From Caldilineaceae bacterium (GTDB taxonomy: Bacteria; Chloroflexota; Anaerolineae; Caldilineales; Caldilineaceae), in NCBI GenBank assembly GCA_026645575.1, contig JAPKMW010000057.1, positions 1 through 64,000 on the forward strand: a stretch of 64,000 nucleotides of DNA, read 5' to 3'. Below are positions 60,443 through 64,000 of the stretch, piece by piece. Position 1 is the first letter of the stretch, and each line of letters begins with the position of its first letter. Below the pieces are notes generated by a model. That model was not told the DNA's origin. It did no database searches and worked only from the letters and a program-made list of their open reading frames with translations. Both the position numbers and the translations under genes were made by a program.

Positions 60443-63400
60443 TTATTGCCGTTGTACCAATGGCAGGAAGAGGCGAGATCCGCTGTTCGGCTGCCCCAGG
60501 TTGACGCTGGTGCTGCTGGCGTCAAAATTCTGTTTCGTGGTGGCGACCAGGGCAAAGGGTTGGGCGCCAAAGGTGCCGTTGACCCGCTGCGCCTGCACTG
60601 TGATCACATAGGCGCCGGCAGCCGGATTCTCCACCCGAATGGTCTCCACATTGTTTTTGCGGTCGGGCGCTGTTCCACCGTTGCCCAACAGGGCGCCATT
60701 TGGCCCGCTTACTTGCAGGTCGAGGTCGTTGACCAGCGTTTGGGCCGCAGACGCCTGCGCCGGCGGGTCAGTCCAAACCAGCGTGATATAGAGGCCGGCG
60801 CCTGTTTGCGGGTTGCCGCCACCGCCACCGGTCACTTCGTATTGGGCGGTGGCCTGCTTATCGCCTTGCACAACCCCTAAGGTATATTGACCAGGTGTTG
60901 CATTGGCTTTCGTTTCCAGCGTCAACTGCGCACCACCGGCGGCATTGATGTTGATTTGCCCGATCACTTTGCCGTCCAGGGTGACATTAGCCGGTGTACT
61001 CGCCGTAAAATTAGCGGCTTCAAAGGTAAAGGTGGTTCCTGGCGGCCCAGACGTTGGCGTCACTGTCAGCGTTAGATCGCCACCGGCGACAGTGGTGACA
61101 ACAAAGGTGGCGGCGGCCATGCGACCGGCAGTGTCCGTTAAACGCACTTCATATTCGCCTGCTGGTGTATTAGTCGTAGTTTGCAGGGTAAAGGCAACCT
61201 CCCCCTGAGCATTGCTACCGACGGTGCCAAAGGCTTCCCCGGCCAAGGTGACGGCAATGGCGCTGTCATTGGGCAGGAAATTGCTGCCAGTAAATTGGAA
61301 TTTGCTGTTCGCTGGCCCACTACCAGGGGTGACGGCTAGGCTGGGGGTTGCATCACCGAGAATGGTGATGGTCGTATTCGCCGTCCGATTGGCGCCATTA
61401 AGGGTTTGAATCACATAGGCGCCGGGTTCGATGGTTTTGCTGGTGTAGAGGAAGATGGCAATATCACCCCGTGCATCGGCGTAGGCGGTCTTAATATAGT
61501 TGTCATCGTTACAAGGATCCAGACAAATATCGACCCAGCCATACGGCACATTGTATTGACCAACCAGCAAGAATTTACTGCCGGGCGGGCCAGAGGACGG
61601 GATCGCCGTTGCCGTTACATCCGGGAAGTCGATGTACAACGCAATGTCATCGACAAAGGCCGACATGTGTGGTTCCGCCGCATCGCCATAGGTATAGACT
61701 ACTAGATAGGCGGTTTGCCCGGCCAGCGCCGTTTTGTTGGCGGCGGTGAAGACCAATTCATAGGTGTAATTCCCGTTAACGCCGACACACTCCGGGTTTT
61801 CCGGTGCATAGGGGCCGATAAAGTTGGCAGAAGCGTCGATCAGCGCGACACAGAGTTGATCATAGGGGTCGCCGTTGTCGTCCAAATCCTGGTCAACAAT
61901 ACTTGCTTTGAAGGCGATACCGCTGGGAAACTGGCTGTCGATCGCTTCCGGGAATTGCACCGGGTAGTAGAGGGCGTCATCGAATTCGGTGCCGCCCAGC
62001 CACATGGAGTAAAAGCCATTGATGACAACACTGGGATCGCTAGTGCGCACCGGCAGACCGCTCCCCAACCAAATCTCATTCCAATAAGCCGACCAGTCAG
62101 GATCTTCAAAGTCGCCGCCGCCGACCATGTTCTGCTGATAAGTCAATGTACTCGGTTGCCCATCGGCATCGCGCGGCGCAAAGCGTTGCTGGCTCATTGC
62201 GGGTGGCGCCGCGTTTGTCAAGGGTGCGCGACTGGCAATGGTTGGCGCCCCATTCGTCAAGGGGATGAGACCCTGTTTTGTAATGCCGACATGGGTGGGA
62301 ATCACCGTATGCTGACGCGCCGTGGCAAAACCGGGCAGCGGTTCGCCCTGGAAGTGGGTTGCATCGGTAATGAGCGTGGTTGCTGCTGGTGGTGTGCTAT
62401 CGGTCAGGTGAAGGGTTGCGACGGCAGCGGCTTGCACCGTGTCGGCGCCCGCGCCCGTGATGGCGATCAGGTTGCCCACAGCAGTCGTAGCAACAATCTG
62501 CACGGTATAGGAGACGCTTTGGCCGGTGGATAGACCCTGCACAAAGTCATCCATCACGGCATAGTGGGCGTTCAAGGTATTTTTCAGATCGACGCGGCCG
62601 CTGCCACTGTCCATACTGGGGGTGGTTTCACCGGGCAGTTGGGTGGCGCCATTCATGATGATCGCCTTCATCAACGCCGCGCTAGGGTTGCTGACACCCC
62701 GTTCTTTGCCCAGCCATTCCCGCACCAGCGCCGCCGCCCCTGCCGTTAACGGCGTTGCCATTGATGTGCCGCCCATGAAGGCATAGTCAGCATTGAACGG
62801 CCCCCAGAAGCTGCCATCCGGCGCCTGGGCTGCCCGCACGGAAAGAATCCAAGTGCCGGGGGCTACCACATCGGGCTTGATGCGCCCATCCACCGTCGGG
62901 CCGCGGCTGGAAAAGCTTGCCATACTATTGGGGTCATCGCTGTCGGTATCAACCGTAGGTCGGTTGTTCTCACTGGCGCCCACGGTGAGGACATTCTTAG
63001 CAGTACCAGGGGAGCCAACGGTCTGGGCGCCGGGGCCGGCATTGCCCGCGGCATAGAGTACCAGATAATCCTTGTGGCGCCAGATGTAATCATCGACCAG
63101 ACTGGAGAGCAGGTTGTAGCCGCCGCGGTCAGACGCCCCCCAACTGTTGCTGGAGATGCGCGCCCCGGCCTGATAGCCTTTGGCAATAAAATCACCATTG
63201 AGATCAATACATTGAATCCCGCTGCTGCCATCGGTGTTGAGCGCCATGAAGACCAGTTGCGCTTCCGGGGCAGCCCCGGCGTGCGAGGCGGTATAGTCAT
63301 GATTGGCCGGATTGCTGCCGGAACGGACGCCACTGCCCAACACCGAGCCGGCCACATGGGTGCCATGCCCATTGAGATCGGTCCAGGTGGCCTTGGCGCG

Positions 63401-64000
63401 ACATTGGGGGGTGGACAGATTCATTTCACTAGGGGCAAAGGCGCGCACCAGGCGGTTGGCAAAATCGGGGGAAAGCGCCTCCTGCACGCTGAGGCCAGAA
63501 TCAGAAACAGCGATGATCTGGCCGGCGCCAAAGTAGCCGGAACGCTGCCAGACCCCTTCGACCCCCATTACTTTGCGTCCTTCGGCATTGGCAAGTTGCG
63601 GCTCCAGATACGGCTCAACCCAACTGACCGCCGGGTGCTGGAGTAGGGACGGCAGCGTTGCCGCTGGCGCAGTCACGCGGAAGAGCAACCCCCAATCATA
63701 TTGGGCTAGGTTCTGGATTGTCGCCCCTTGCGTGCGCAGGAACTCGGTTAACACCGTTGGCACGGTATCGGCAAAGCCAACCACGACCAGATCCAATGGG
63801 GCATCAGTGGTGTTACCAGCGGCACGGAGCGCCAAAGCCGGCGCTAGTTTATAGGCTGGTTGGTAGGGGCCAACCCACCGAACGCCGGGTAAGGCGCGCA
63901 CATTGGCTACGGCGGCCGGCGTCAGCCGCACAATGTGGGTGTTGTCGGGGATGTAGCCGAGGACGCGACCGCCCAGGGCGGTGATCTGTTGCACCCAAAG
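60443..64000 (-). CDS. Secreted S8 subtilase, KP-43-like, N-terminus outside window
   Basis: At least 1183 residues; the frame is open to the window edge, so signal peptide and start are missing. The catalytic domain has Asp165 (IIAVSDSGLSV), His210 (NGHGTHVAGSVLG), Asn318 (YAAGNAGP) and Ser411 (MGGTSMATPLTAGAA). A propeptide-like part comes before. After the protease, DDFVQGLSTGQSVSYTVQIV (about 482-501) looks like the first strand of the KP-43 C-terminal jelly roll, whose remainder appears only at about 1067 (LYITLVWTDPPAQASAAQTL then VNDLDLQVSGPNG). Between them lie about 560 residues, including three repeats of about 90 residues starting TPxSGPPGxxFxF. The chain ends SRLFLPLVQRQ. Confidence 0.92.
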   Translation of the reverse strand, partial: LWVQQITALGGRVLGYIPDNTHIVRLTPAAVANVRALPGVRWVGPYQPAYKLAPALALRAAGNTTDAPLDLVVVGFADTVPTVLTEFLRTQGATIQNLAQYDWGLLFRVTAPAATLPSLLQHPAVSWVEPYLEPQLANAEGRKVMGVEGVWQRSGYFGAGQIIAVSDSGLSVQEALSPDFANRLVRAFAPSEMNLSTPQCRAKATWTDLNGHGTHVAGSVLGSGVRSGSNPANHDYTASHAGAAPEAQLVFMALNTDGSSGIQCIDLNGDFIAKGYQAGARISSNSWGASDRGGYNLLSSLVDDYIWRHKDYLVLYAAGNAGPGAQTVGSPGTAKNVLTVGASENNRPTVDTDSDDPNSMASFSSRGPTVDGRIKPDVVAPGTWILSVRAAQAPDGSFWGPFNADYAFMGGTSMATPLTAGAAALVREWLGKERGVSNPSAALMKAIIMNGATQLPGETTPSMDSGSGRVDLKNTLNAHYAVMDDFVQGLSTGQSVSYTVQIVATTAVGNLIAITGAGADTVQAAAVATLHLTDSTPPAATTLITDATHFQGEPLPGFATARQHTVIPTHVGITKQGLIPLTNGAPTIASRAPLTNAAPPAMSQQRFAPRDADGQPSTLTYQQNMVGGGDFEDPDWSAYWNEIWLGSGLPVRTSDPSVVINGFYSMWLGGTEFDDALYYPVQFPEAIDSQFPSGIAFKASIVDQDLDDNGDPYDQLCVALIDASANFIGPYAPENPECVGVNGNYTYELVFTAANKTALAGQTAYLVVYTYGDAAEPHMSAFVDDIALYIDFPDVTATAIPSSGPPGSKFLLVGQYNVPYGWVDICLDPCNDDNYIKTAYADARGDIAIFLYTSKTIEPGAYVIQTLNGANRTANTTITILGDATPSLAVTPGSGPANSKFQFTGSNFLPNDSAIAVTLAGEAFGTVGSNAQGEVAFTLQTTTNTPAGEYEVRLTDTAGRMAAATFVVTTVAGGDLTLTVTPTSGPPGTTFTFEAANFTASTPANVTLDGKVIGQININAAGGAQLTLETKANATPGQYTLGVVQGDKQATAQYEVTGGGGGNPQTGAGLYITLVWTDPPAQASAAQTLVNDLDLQVSGPNGALLGNGGTAPDRKNNVETIRVENPAAGAYVITVQAQRVNGTFGAQPFALVATTKQNFDASSTSVNLGQPNSGSRLFLPLVQRQ

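Overview
The window looks like a piece of a mesophilic Chloroflexota chromosome, most likely the Anaerolineae/Caldilineae side of the phylum. This is inferred from the gene mix (DUF4058, Uma2, large HTH-ATPase-TPR regulators, an F420-dependent NADP oxidoreductase, ABC sugar importers without their own ATPase, KP-43-like subtilase, LiaF-like membrane proteins), from moderately high GC, and from secreted proteins carrying a hydrophobic LPL(V/I) motif. No rRNA, tRNA, CRISPR array, transposase or phage gene was recognised.

Layout. 0.4-7.8 kb (minus strand): a sigma-70-like factor and a class II lanthipeptide locus made of lanM, a 75-aa mersacidin/lichenicidin-type precursor and a C39-peptidase ABC exporter. 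It faces a divergent HTH-NB-ARC-TPR regulator (8.3 kb) whose 3' end overlaps a small secreted protein. 11.5-21.2 kb (plus): carbamoylase/M20 amidase, enolase-superfamily enzyme, DUF4058, mutarotase-like protein, secreted DNRLRE protein, PLP aminotransferase, quinone oxidoreductase, F420:NADPH oxidoreductase, and a one-chain MntA-HepT fusion. 21.3-24.2 kb (minus): nitroreductase-like protein and MurJ. 25.2-34.7 kb: secreted CAP protein, then a LacI-controlled alpha-glucan module (binding lipoprotein, two permeases, two GH13 enzymes) with a readable promoter and operators. 35.7-45.3 kb: class IV aminotransferase, a second sugar importer, a 2OG-oxygenase-like protein coupled to a creatininase-family amidohydrolase, Uma2, an aspartoacylase-like deacylase and a nitrilase. 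45.5-52 kb: lytic transglycosylase with a mid-chain membrane segment, a free-standing GyrA C-terminal pinwheel, a ParB-like/DUF4032-like protein and an FGGY kinase. 52.3-60.3 kb: a second HTH-ATPase-TPR regulator (minus), a run of small DinB / alpha-beta barrel / SnoaL / VOC-fragment genes, and a LiaF-like pair. 60.4-64 kb (minus): a large secreted subtilase running off the window.

The most unusual layer is intergenic. About fifteen copies of a palindromic element (core GTCCGTGAC...GTCACGGAC) sit between genes. Their sequence changes while the pairing is kept, and some copies carry further inverted ends (GTAACGACTnAGC). A second class of hairpins is built from short tandem words (for example GAGAGATT, CTGTCTAC, GGGAGACA, ATATTGGGT) facing their own complement. 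Together they occupy most of the larger gaps.
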